A stretch of 64,000 nucleotides of DNA, from positions 4,880,203-4,944,202 of the forward strand of contig JAKSZT010053881.1 of assembly GCA_026826555.1 (NCBI GenBank), written 5' to 3'. A program made the translations under genes and the position numbers. Position 1 is the first letter of the stretch. Each line of letters opens with the position of its first letter. Under the pieces are notes generated by a model. The model saw only the letters and a list, made by a program, of their open reading frames with translations. It ran no database searches and was not told where the DNA came from. Origin of the DNA: Tolypeutes matacus. Taxonomy: Eukaryota; Chordata; Mammalia; Cingulata; Chlamyphoridae. Of the stretch, positions 24,546 to 34,587 are shown one piece after another.

Positions 24546-25279
24546 GCAAACTTGAATCAAGATTCCTGTGACAAAAAGCAAAATAGCATATGTAAAGTTC
24601 ATGGCACAGTGACAGACTTTGAAGAAATGCTATTTACCCTTTCATATCTTATTCTGATGCCAAACTATCATTGCAGGAGATTTATCTCCCTTTTCCCGAA
24701 TGCCTCTTTCTTGGGAGTCACCAATTTATTGTTAGTTAAGGGAGATGGAAAACAACCCAAATATTCTAAAAGTGTAATGGCTAATTTATGTCATTGGCTA
24801 TAAATTGGTCCTTGGTATTGGTATAAATACATGGTCATTAATAATTATGTAAAGGAAGAGTTTAGAATAACATATAAATGCATTCAACAATTATGTTTTT
24901 TGAAAAGAGTGCATCATTTCTCTTTAAATATATGTGGTATATTTGTAGTATTATCACAATGCTTTCAAAACTCAAACAAAATTAGTTATCGAGAGAAGAC
25001 TAAAAGTAAATGTTAGAAGCATGCTAGCAGAATCTGTCTTCAGATGATAAGAGCAAGAATGACTTTTGCATCTTTCTATTTTCCTAAAATATTCAAGTTT
25101 CAAAAATTGAGCTTGCTTACTTGTATATTTTAAAGGCTTTTGTAATGGCATCCGTGCAACCTTTTCTGTTCCCCTACCTATGTCTAGTAAATGGACCATT
25201 GACACATTTTGCCATCACTTTATCAATGATTCTTTACTTTGATCACAGTTCCCATAACCCTATATTGTACTTAGTTTAA
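24546..25279. other. Unique AT-rich sequence
   Basis: Nothing recognised. The 89-codon open frame at 24534-24803 has no known domain. Confidence 0.4.
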
Positions 25280-25410
25280 TATTGGCTCCCCTTGCTACCT
25301 AACTGTGAGTTTGTAAAGAGCAGCAATTACCAGATGCATCTGAGTATCCCAGCTCCTGGCTAGTCCATAGCCATAGTAGGTGGATCAATTTTTGTTAAAT
25401 GTATGATATT
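25280..25410 (+). repeat. L2 LINE 3' end
   Basis: 'aactgtgagtttgtaaagagcagcaattaccag...agctcctggctagtccatagccatagtaggtggatcaatttttgttaaatg' resembles the L2 terminus. Confidence 0.55.
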
Positions 25411-26930
25411 TCTCATGGCTGGATTAATAGTTCAAACTATGACCTTCAAGAAAAGGGAAAACAGGAGACTGTGTATGTTTACATGGGTATTTTTCAAGTC
25501 AGCGCTTGCAAACACTCTACTATATGTTTTCATATGTTGTATTTCTATTTTGTACATTGAAAAATGAGAAAATAAAATTTTAAATGCCACTTGTTTTTTT
25601 TTCTCCCATACTGCCTTTTCTGAGTAGTGATGAATAGTGTTCAATATGCATGATTTTCTACATGAAATCTGTAAATTTTCTGAATACAGGGAAAATGCAT
25701 GGAAATTATATCAAATCTAATTTAAGTGTGTTTTCTTAAAATTAGGATGTATAATATTTAGATTCATGAGCAGAACAAATAATACAATTAGTGTTTATTC
25801 TTTGACTACTCTTTTACTAAACAGCTCAGTTAAAAAATGCATGCACACCAAAACAGTGCTTCCCAGACATTGCTCCAAGTTTCATATGTTAAACAAAGAC
25901 AGACCAACCTTAAACCTTTTGATAAATACGATGCTTGTGGTAACTGCAGCATTCACTTCGTATCCCATTTCTCCAAGTTCCTGTCAGCCAGATGTCACTT
26001 GCAATGCAAACACTAGAAAAATATGAAATAATAATTTCATACATCATCTATGTGTGCATGAGCCGGTCAAACATTCAATACAATTCAAACTGCTACTACA
26101 CACAGAGCAAATATCATCCAAATAATATTTAAAATGATTGAAAGGCTTTTGATTTGGAAGTGTATTCTCTTAAGCTAAGTGGTCCCCAAGACCATCTAGA
26201 GAATTCAATTGTTTCATTTTTAAAATGTTTTCTGCCCAAAATTATATCAAACCCTAATGTCTCAATAGAAACACATGAGATTGGATTGCTGACTGGGCGC
26301 CTGATGTCAAAGAAAAATCTAATTTCACAATGGCATTTCCTCATACTGTCTCACCAAAATACAAAATTGATAAAATTTTAATGGATAATTTTCAGAGGCA
26401 GACCGTTAACCATTGGGAAAATATGAAGGAAAACTTAGCATTGTAGCATAGGAGAAGAAAAGTGAAGGAAGGAATTGACTATAAATATAATACAAAGCTA
26501 TATAAGTATAGGAAACATTCTTAAAAGCTTTTTCTTAGCAAAAACAGAACTTCAACTTTAAAAAGGCCTTTGCTATCAAAATATAAGCTTTGGTGTGTAT
26601 GTCCATTTCTAAGTTTCTTTCTCCAAATCTTTTCTATTTTGTAAAATGATAAGGAAAAAGGAATCGTACTATAAGTTACATTATTAGATATACAGTTGAG
26701 CAGGGTTGATGTCTACTTTTGATGTTAGTTATAAAAATGGGCATGTTGTATCCCTGGTTTCAATTAAGAGATATGAGAGAGTGGTATTAGATTCAACCCT
26801 GCTCCTTTTCACAAATCATCTCTTTCTGCTTACAATTTACAGGTGAATTTCCCTGCCTGCATGGAGGAAAGGAGGGGCTGGATTCCCTTTGTTTTAAGGA
26901 GGGATCTCACTGCTATACAAAAAGCAGGGC
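25411..26930. other. Unique AT-rich sequence
   Basis: I find no named repeat. The paired open frames at 26129-26381 on both strands have no domain I recognise. Confidence 0.4.
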
Positions 26931-27125
26931 TTCAGAGCAGACAGATTCCCATGCCAGCTGTCTGACCTTCAGCATGGCCCTTAAAATCTTTGGGCCTCAG
27001 TGTTCTCATCTGTAAGATAAAGGTAATACTTGTTACCTTACTGTTTTCCTGTGCTGCCTAGGAATTATATTTATAAAACTTTGGGCCCAATGCTTGACAC
27101 CAAGAGGTGCACAAATATTACTTTG
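26931..27125 (+). repeat. MIR SINE
   Basis: 'gcagacagattcccatgccagctgtctgaccttcagcatggcccttaaaatctttgggcctcagtgttctcatctgtaagataaaggtaatac' is a MIR core with its 3' part. Confidence 0.8.
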
Positions 27126-27838
27126 ATTATTCTTGTTCTTCTGAACTTCTCATTCTTGCTGTCTTGGAGTCTGCTTGCTGTTAAACCTTTCCTGATCATC
27201 TTAACATCAGCTGGCAGCTTTGGGCTGGTTCCACATAAAGTACTTAGGGAGGAATGGGCAGCCTTTGCTCTTTGCCAAGGTCACCTTGGTCATGAGTGGG
27301 GTAAGCCTAACACAGCTGAAACACCCTGAAAGTCACCGTGCAACCAGGAGATGTGGACTCAAGGTGGTGGAAACACCAAAAGGAAACCGACTCTCATCTT
27401 CTATAAGGAATCTTCTTCCTCAGTGGGGATGGCCATCCATTCCCCTCACTCAATGCTGCCCTCTCCCTGTAGGACTCTACAGGAAACCTCACCATTGGTT
27501 CAAGATTTTAAAGCAGCACCAGCTGTAACACACCGGTTCCTGTTTAAAAACCTGAGACGGTCTATTAACATATTCAGCATTTCCTTACTCCTCTCCTCCT
27601 CCACTCTCCCTCTCCCCCTACCCCCTTCTTACACTCTCACAACCATCTTTTCCACACTATATTTTCCTATGAGGGCAGGGCCTAGTTCTTAAATCTCCTT
27701 GGTAATGCATCCTTTCTTTTCCACCCAGCCCCAGAAAAATACTTTGGACCAGGTAATATCACTTTCTCTCGAGGCAGCCTATGTAACTGAAGATGGCTCT
27801 ATTTATTAGCCAGAATGAGGATATTATACAGAGTAATT
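27126..27838. other. Unique sequence, nothing recognised
   Basis: Overlapping open frames of 99-113 codons (27030-27329, 27220-27528 and 27351-27692) share this slightly GC-rich stretch. The first begins in a MIR. None has a domain, and three different frames are open, which speaks for composition rather than coding. Confidence 0.4.
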
Positions 27839-27998
27839 GTTGATAGTATAGGATTTAGAATCAAACAGGACCAGACTGCTGTTCCTACTATACCATTATT
27901 TACCATCTTGGGCAAATTTCTTAATGTCTATGAATTTAGTTCCCTTAATTATAAAATGGGAATAATAAATAATTTCTATTTCTTAGGAATATTATAAA
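27839..27998 (+). repeat. MIR SINE, left part (split by a hAT element)
   Basis: 'taggatttagaatcaaacaggaccagactgc' through 'catcttgggcaaatttcttaatgtctatgaatttagttcccttaattataaaatgggaataataa' is MIR head and core. It resumes at 28205. Confidence 0.85.
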
Positions 27999-28196
27999 TA
28001 GGATTGCCAGATAAAATACAGAGCACCCAATTTCAGATAAACCTGAATATGTTTAATATAATTATGTTTCAAATATTGTACAGGACATACTTATACTAAA
28101 AATTTAGTTGTGGAAGACTGAAATTCAATTTAATTGGGTGTTCTCTATTTTTATTTTTAAATATGGTGATTTTTATTGCTAAATATGGCAACCCTA
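27999..28196. mobile_element. Short palindromic hAT-type element (MITE)
   Basis: 198 bp, with terminal inverted repeats TAGGATTGCCAGAT / ATATGGCAACCCTA and inner arms that also pair ('acagagcaccca' with 'tgggtgttctct', and 'aaacctgaatatg' region with 'tgaaattcaat'). It has no coding capacity. It is flanked by a perfect 8-bp duplication ATTATAAA (27991-27998 and 28197-28204), the target length of hAT transposases, and it splits a MIR cleanly. Similar palindromic elements beginning TAGGGTTGCCAGAT occur across placental mammals. I cannot give its Repbase name with confidence. Confidence 0.85.
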
Positions 28197-28204
28197 ATTA
28201 TAAA

Positions 28205-28290
28205 AACTAATGAAATAATTCATTGTAAAGGTACTAGCTTAGTGTCCAGTGGGTAGTAGGTGATCATTAAGTATTATGTCATATCCTTCT
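28205..28290 (+). repeat. MIR SINE, right part
   Basis: 'aactaatgaaataattcattgtaaaggtactagcttagtgtccagtgggtagtaggtgatcattaagtatta' is the 3' section of the MIR interrupted at 27999. Confidence 0.8.
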
Positions 28291-28352
28291 TACATCGTGG
28301 GGTTATTATGCTATTAAATGCTTGGCACATTGTACCAATTCAATAAATTTTA
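28291..28352 (+). repeat. MIR/L2-type 3' end fragment
   Basis: 'ggggttattatgctattaaatgcttggcacattgtaccaattcaataaatttt' resembles the MIR/L2 shared 3' end. Confidence 0.5.
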
Positions 28353-28380
28353 GTTTTTTTCCCTCTCAAGGCTCAACCTC

Positions 28381-28397
28381 AAAAAAATCTGTGCCCT
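28381..28397. repeat. Target-site duplication, 5' copy (L1)
   Basis: AAAAAAATCTGTGCCCT; matches 34571-34587 at 16 of 17 positions. Confidence 0.9.
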
Positions 28398-29120
28398 ACA
28401 ATGGCAAGCACTTTTGGCCTTCACGGACTGGACTGGTGGGTAACTGTGGATCCACCCCACACCCCTCAATAGGATAGGAAGGTGCTGGCGTTTCCTCAGC
28501 CTTTCTGTGCAGCAGCAGGCAATTTCAACCTGCACAGACTGAAGTGCTGGGCACCTGTGGATCCATCTTCACCCCTAAAAGGGCAGAAGGGATAGTAGTG
28601 CCACAGCCTCTCAGGACCACTGCACACACATTCTGCCCACACAGATTAGATTGTTGGGCACTCCAGAGGGTCCTCCCTACCTCTTTCAGGGGAGGGGGGC
28701 GGTGCTACCCAGGCAACTGTGGTCATTTTGAACCTGCATGGCACAGATTGCTGCCTATACCTGCAGCTCCATCCCTGCCCCAGACAGGGTAAGAAGGGCC
28801 ATGAAGCTTCATCAGTGTTTCTGGGCAACCACAGATGGTCTTGGCCTGCATAACTTGCATTATTACACATGGCTGTGGCCCTGTCCTTACTCCTGGCAGA
28901 GGAGAAAGGTGAGAGAAGCTTCATTGGTTCCTGGGGTTTCTGCCTCCACAACGTACAGTACCGACTATATCCTTGGCTTCTACTACACAACCAGCAAAGG
29001 AGAAAAGGCAAGAAAGCCCTAAAGTAAAGAGAGAAACTGCACCCAGAATAAATACATCTAGTAAGCCAGATGTGAAGACACCAACAAAAAATTATAATCC
29101 ATACCAAGAAACAGGAAGAT
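28398..29120 (+). promoter_or_regulatory. L1 5' UTR built of degenerate ~110-bp repeats
   Basis: Related blocks begin at about 28415, 28526, 28633, 28731 and 28843. Each starts with a version of (A/G)CCTGCACAGACT (for example 'caacctgcacagact', 'ctgcccacacagatt', 'aacctgcatggcacagatt', 'ggcctgcataacttgcatt'), followed by 'gctgggcacctgtggatcc', a C-rich run, a G-rich run and 'aagcttcat' or 'cagcctct'. This resembles the monomer arrays that act as promoters in mouse L1. The 153-codon minus-strand frame at 28646-29107 runs through these repeats and is not a gene. Promoter function is inferred from position only. Confidence 0.7.
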
Positions 29121-30012
29121 ATGGCCCAGTCAAAGGAACAAGATAAGCCTCCAGATGACGTAAAGGAGTTGAGACAACTAATGATAAATATTCAAACAAA
29201 TCTCCTTAATAAATTTAATGAGATGGCTAAAGAGATTAAGGATATTAAGAAGACACTGGGTGAACACAAAGAAGAATTTGAAAGCATACATAGAAAAATA
29301 GGAGATCTTATGGGAATGAAATAAAATAAATGAAAAAAAAAAAACAAAACAAAACCTGGAGACATATAACAGCAGATTTGAGGAAGCAGAAGAAAGGATC
29401 TGTGAGCTTGAAGACATGGCCTCTAAAAGCAAACATACAAAAGAACAGATGAAGAAAAGAATGGGAAAAAATGAGCAGGGTCTTAGGGAGCTAAATGACA
29501 GCAAGAGACTTACATATCATGGGTGTCCCAGAAGGAGAAGAGAAGAGAAAAGGGACAGAAAGAACATTTTAAGAAAAAATGGTAGAAAATTTCCCAGCCC
29601 TATTGAAGGACATAGATAGTATCCAAGAAGCACAACATACTCCCATCCAAATAAATTTGAATAGACCAACTCGAATACATACTAGTTAGAATGCCAAATG
29701 CCAAAGACAAAGAGAATTCTGAAAGCAGCAAGAAAAAAGTGATGCATAACATATAAGGGATACCCAATAAGATTAAGTGCTGATTTCACATCAGAAACCA
29801 TGGAGACAAGAAGGCTGTGGTATGATATATTTAAGACACTGTAAGAGAAAAACTTCCAGCCAATAGTCTTATATCCAGCAAGATTGTCTTTCAAAAATGA
29901 GGGCAAGTTTAGAATATTCACAGATAAAGAGAAATTGAGTGAGTTTGTAAGTAAGAGACCAGCTTTGCAGGAAATACTAAAGGGAGCACTACAGTCTGAA
30001 AAGAAACAATAG
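29121..30012 (+). pseudogene. L1 ORF1 remnant (RNA-binding chaperone)
   Basis: In intact L1, ORF1 encodes a trimeric coiled-coil RNA chaperone. Here the ATG at 29121 opens a frame of 67 codons rich in K/E heptads (DDVKELRQLM...LNKFNEMAKEIKDIKKTL), a coiled coil, ending at a TAA (about 29322). A second piece continues in another frame (29416-29619). The C-terminal domain is recognisable at about 29700-30000 (ILKAARKK, GYPIRLSADFTSETMETRR, RPALQEILKGALQSEKK) and ends TAG at 30010-30012. A further in-frame stop lies near 29850. The total is about 297 codons, somewhat short for the family (usually about 330-370). Confidence 0.85.
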
Positions 30013-30097
30013 GAGACAGGCTTGGAAGAGAGTCTAGAAATGAAGATTGTATCAGTAAAAGTAAATGAAAGGGTAAAAAGAGTGGTGAAAATAAAAT

Positions 30098-33000
30098 ATG
30101 ACAGATAAAACCAAAGGTCAAAATGGGTGAAATAAGAACTACCTTACAGTAATAACATTGGATGTTAATGGGTTAACTCTCCAATCAAAAGACACAGACT
30201 GGCAGAATGGATAAGAAAATATGAGCCATCTATAAGCTGTTTACAAGAGACTCACATTAGATGCAAGGATACCAATAGATTGAAATAATAGGCTGGAAAA
30301 AGATATTCCATGTAAGCAGGAACAAAAAAAAAAAAAAAAAAGCTGGAGTAACTATATTTTTATTGGATGAAATAGACTTTAAAAGGAAAACTGTTATTAG
30401 AGATAAGGAAGGAAGAACATTATATATTAATAAAAGGGGCAATTCACCAGGAAGAAAAAAACAATCATAAATGTATATGCACCTAACCAGGATGCCCCAA
30501 GATATATGAGGCAAACACTGGCAAAACTGAAGGGAGAAATAGATGTCTCTACAATAATAGTTGGAGACTTCAATATACCACTTTCAGCATTGGATAGAAC
30601 ATCAGGGCAGAGGATCAATAAAGAAACAGAGAGCTTGAATTATATGGATAAATGGACTAAATCTAATAGACATATACAGAACATTGCACCCCAAAACATC
30701 AGGATGTACATTCTTTCAAGTGTTCATGGGTCTTTCTCCAAGATAGACCATATGTTGAGTCACAAAGCAGATTTCAATAAATTCAACAAGATCAAAATTT
30801 ATACAGAGCACATTCTCTGATCATAATGTAATAAAGTTGGAAATCAACAAGAAGTGAAAAAATGGAAAATTCACAAATATGTGGAGATTAAACAACACAC
30901 TCAAATAATGAGTGAGTCAAAGAAGAAATTGCAAGAGAAATCAATAAATATCTCATGACAAATGAAAACAAGAACACAACATATCAGAACCTATGCGATG
31001 CAGTGAAGACAGTGCTGAGAAGGAAATTTAAAACCCTCAATGCTTACTTTAAAAATGAAGAAAGAGCTAAAATCAATGTCCTAACTTCACAGCTGGAAGA
31101 ACTAGAAAGAGAACAGAAAACTATTCCCAAAGCAAGTAGAAAGAATGAAGTGACAAAGATCAGAGCAGAAATAAATGAAATTGAGAACAAAAAACAACAG
31201 AGAGAATTAACAAAATCAAAAGTTGGTTCTTTGAGAAGATTAACAAAACTGACAAACCCTTAGGTAGACTGGCAAAGAAAAAAAGAGAGGAGATACAAAT
31301 AAATAAAATTGAAAATGAAAACGGGGGCATTACAATTGAACCCACAAAATAAAAGAGATCGTAAGAGGATACTATGAACAACTGTACACCAACAAACTAG
31401 AAAATGTAGATGAAGTGGAAAAATTCTTAGGAACAAACAACTTACACTAACCCTAGAAGAAATAGAAGACCTCAACAAACCAATCACAAGTAAAGAGATT
31501 GAAACAGGCATTAAACAACTCCCCAAAATGAAAAGCCCAAGACTGGATGGTTTCACAGGTGAGTTCTACCAAGCATTCAAAGAAGATTTAATACCAATCT
31601 TATCAAACTGTTCCAAAAAAGTGAACAAAATGGAACGATACCAAACTCATTCTACAAAGAAAATATCACCCTAACACCAAAGTCAGATAAAGATATTATG
31701 AAAAAAGAAAATTACAGACCCATTTCCCTAATGACTACAGATGCAAAAATCCTCAAAAAATACTCATGAATCAAATCCAACAACACATTAAAAGAATTAT
31801 TCATCATGATCCAGTGAGTTTTATACCAGCCATGCAAGGGTGGTTCAACAGAAGGAAATCAATCAGCATAATATACCACACTGATAAATCAAAGAAGAAA
31901 AATCACATGATCCTATTGATTGACATAGAAAAGGCATATGATGAAACACAGCATTCTTGATAAAAATACCACAAAATATAGGAATTGAAGAAAACTTTTT
32001 CAACATGATAAAGGCCGTAGATGAAAAACCCACAGCTATCATTGTATAGTTTTTCAATGGTGAAAGACTGAAAGCTATCCTGCTGAGTTCAGGAAGAAGA
32101 CAAGGATGCCCACTGTCACCACTGTTGTTCAATATAGTGCTAGAGGTTCTAGCTAGAGCAATCAGGCAAGAAAAAGAAATAGACATCCAAATTGTAAAGG
32201 AAGAGGTAAAACTTTTGCTATTCACACATCCCACACCTAGAAAGTCCCGAAAAATCTCAAAGCTGCTAGAGCTAATAAACAATTTCAGTAGAGTGGCAAG
32301 ATACAATATCAATACTCAAAAATTAGTAGTGTTTCTATACACTACTAATGTGCAATCTGAGGAGGAAGTCAGGAAAAAATTCCATTTACAATGGCTTCTA
32401 AGGAATCAAATATCTAGGAATTAACTTAACCAAAGATGTAAAGCACTTTTATTCAGAAAACTACAATGCATTGCTGAAAGAAATTTTAAAAGACCTAAAT
32501 AATTGGAAGAACATTCCATGCTCATGGATTGGAAGACTAAATATCATTTAGATGTCAATCCTACCCAAACTGATATACAGATTCAATGTAATCTTGATAA
32601 AAATTCCACCAGCGGTTTTTTTTAAAAAATGGAAAACACAATCATCAAATTTATTTGGAAGGATAAAGGGACCTAAATAGCCACATCTTAAAAAGAAAAG
32701 TAAAGTTGGAGGACTCTCACTTCAGGACTTTAAAAATTCTCTAACTACAGTGATAAAAACAGCATGGTACTGGCATAAAGATAGTCACATAGATCAATGG
32801 AACTAAATTGATGGTTCAGATTTTTGAAAAGCCTGTCAAACCCACCCAGCTGGGGCAAAACAATCTAATCAACATATGGTGCTGGCAGAACTGGATATCC
32901 ATATCCAAAAGAAAGAAAGAGAGTTCTATCTCACACCTTATACAAAAATAAACTCAAAATGGATCAAAGACCTAAATATAAAGGCTAGAACCATAAAGCT

Positions 33001-33870
33001 CCTAGAAGAAAATGCTGGAAAACATCTTCAAGATGTAGTGGTAGGTGGTGGATTCTTAAACCTTACACTGAAAGCATGTGTAATGAAAGAAAACATGGAT
33101 AAATGGGACCTCCTCAAACTTAAACTCTTTTGTGATTCAAAGGACTTCATCAAGAAGGTGAAAATGCAGCCCACACAATAGGAGAAAATATTTAGAAACC
33201 ACATATCCGATAAGGGTTTGATTTCCATTCTATATAAAGAGATCATGCAACTCAACAATAAAAGAGCAAGCCATCCAATTAAAAAATGGGCAACAGACTT
33301 AAACATTTCTCCAAAGAGGAAATACAAATGGCCAAAATGCACGTGGAAAAAATTTTCAATATCACTAGCTATTAGGGAAATGCAAATCAAAACCATAATG
33401 AAATATCATCTCACACCACACAGAATGGACATTATTAAAAAACAGATAATAAGTACTGGATAGGATGTGGAGAAATAGGAACACTCCTTCACTGTTGGTG
33501 GGATTGTAAAATGGTGCAGCCTCTGTGGAAGACAGTTTGGCAGTTCCTCAGCTAAATATAGAACTGCTATATGATCCAGCAAATCTTCTACTAGGAATAT
33601 ATCCAGAAGACCTGAAAACTGTGACAGGAACAGACATCTGTACACCAATGTTAATAGTGGTATTATTCACAATCTCCAAAAGATGGAAACAATCCAAGTG
33701 TCCATCAACCAATGAATGGATAAACAAAATGTGGTATATACAATCTATGTGATACTATGTTGCAGTAAGAAGAAATCGGAACACATATGATAACACATAT
33801 GATAACATGGATGAATCTTGAAGACATTATGCTAAGTGAAATAAGGCAGACACAAAAGGACAAACATTGA
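30098..33870 (+). pseudogene. L1 ORF2 remnant (endonuclease/reverse transcriptase)
   Basis: About 1257 codons long, near the family's usual length of about 1275, but broken by many frameshifts and stops. Endonuclease: TLDVNGL at about 30155 (the catalytic Asn of the usual TLNINGL is Asp), QETH near 30255, GDFN at 30563-30574, SKIDH near 30735, SDHN near 30820. Reverse transcriptase: [10 protein letters not shown] near 31540, [10 protein letters not shown] and DIEKAYD near 31840-31945, [29 protein letters not shown] at about 32090-32180. The FADD box that should follow EEVKLLLF (about 32205-32240) is gone, replaced by LLFTHPT. The C-terminal Cys-rich segment (HCWWDC) is still present near 33490-33510. 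Stop TGA at 33868-33870. Confidence 0.9.
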
Positions 33871-34570
33871 ATGGTCCCACTAATATTAACTAAATACAAA
33901 GAATAAACAAAGGGATTTTAAATCTAGAGTATAGGTTATTAGGAGATAAGAGGAGGGCTGTGATGGAGAACTGATGCTTAATGTATGTAGAAGTTTTAAT
34001 TAACTTGACTGTGTAATTATGGAAATGGATAGTGTGGATGGTTACACATTATAGTGAGTAACAACTGGTTTATAAATGGGACTGTGGCTGAAAAGGGTAG
34101 TCTAGGGATGTAAATGTCAATTGAAAGAAAGCTAGAGAATAATCTAGGAACTGAATAACACAGTGAACCCGGAGATGGATGAGAATTGTAGTTAACAGTA
34201 TGAATGCAAAAATGTCCTTCCGTGAACTAGAACGGATGTACATCACTATTGCCAGGGTGGTGGGAATGTGGAGAAGCATGAGAAAAATAAAATTAATGTA
34301 ACCTATGGGCTATAGTTAACAGCAATACTTTAATATTCTTGCATCAATGACAAAGATGTACTGTTTTAATATTAGGGGAGTATGGAAAAAAGATGACAAA
34401 TGTATGCTATGGACCATAGTTAGTGATAACAGCCTGATGACATTATCTCATAATCTGTAACAAGCGTTCCACAACAGCGTGGTGTGTTGGTGAAGGGGTG
34501 TTGTATGGGAATTCTACACATGTGCATGATTGCTCTGTAAGTTCACAACTTCTGTAATGAAAATATGTTT
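33871..34570 (+). other. L1 3' UTR with internal repetition
   Basis: No coding potential. Three related blocks start with 'tagttaacag' or 'tagttagtgataacag' at about 34189, 34310 and 34414, and each runs to a 'cat.aatg...aa..atgtac' motif. The element ends 'cttctgtaatgaaaatatgttt' just before the target duplication, with no long poly(A) tail left. Confidence 0.7.
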
Positions 34571-34587
34571 AAAACAATCTGTGCCCT
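34571..34587. repeat. Target-site duplication, 3' copy (L1)
   Basis: AAAACAATCTGTGCCCT; one mismatch to 28381-28397. Confidence 0.9.

Larger units (their letters stand above)
28398..34570 (+). mobile_element. L1 LINE, near full length (about 6.2 kb), inactive
   Basis: A complete-looking L1: repeated 5' UTR (28398-29120), ORF1 (29121-30012), a short spacer, ORF2 (30098-33870) and a 3' UTR ending in a weak A-rich tail at about 34570. It is flanked by a 17-bp duplication, AAAAAAATCTGTGCCCT (28381-28397) and AAAACAATCTGTGCCCT (34571-34587), with one mismatch. The A-rich start of the duplication fits cleavage by the L1 endonuclease at TTTT/AA. Both reading frames have many stops and frameshifts, so the copy cannot retrotranspose. 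The flanking duplications are well preserved for an element this decayed, which suggests a lineage-specific but not recent insertion. Confidence 0.95.

Noticed and set aside
27030..27692. Three overlapping frames of about 100 codons suggesting an exon cluster
   Set aside because: Different frames are open at once and the first begins in a MIR; no splice-site pattern joins them.
28646..29107. 153-codon minus-strand frame, the longest in the window
   Set aside because: It runs antisense through the repeated 5' UTR of the L1 and reflects repeat composition.
31863..32312. 149-codon minus-strand frame
   Set aside because: Antisense to L1 ORF2, a shadow of the real reading frame.
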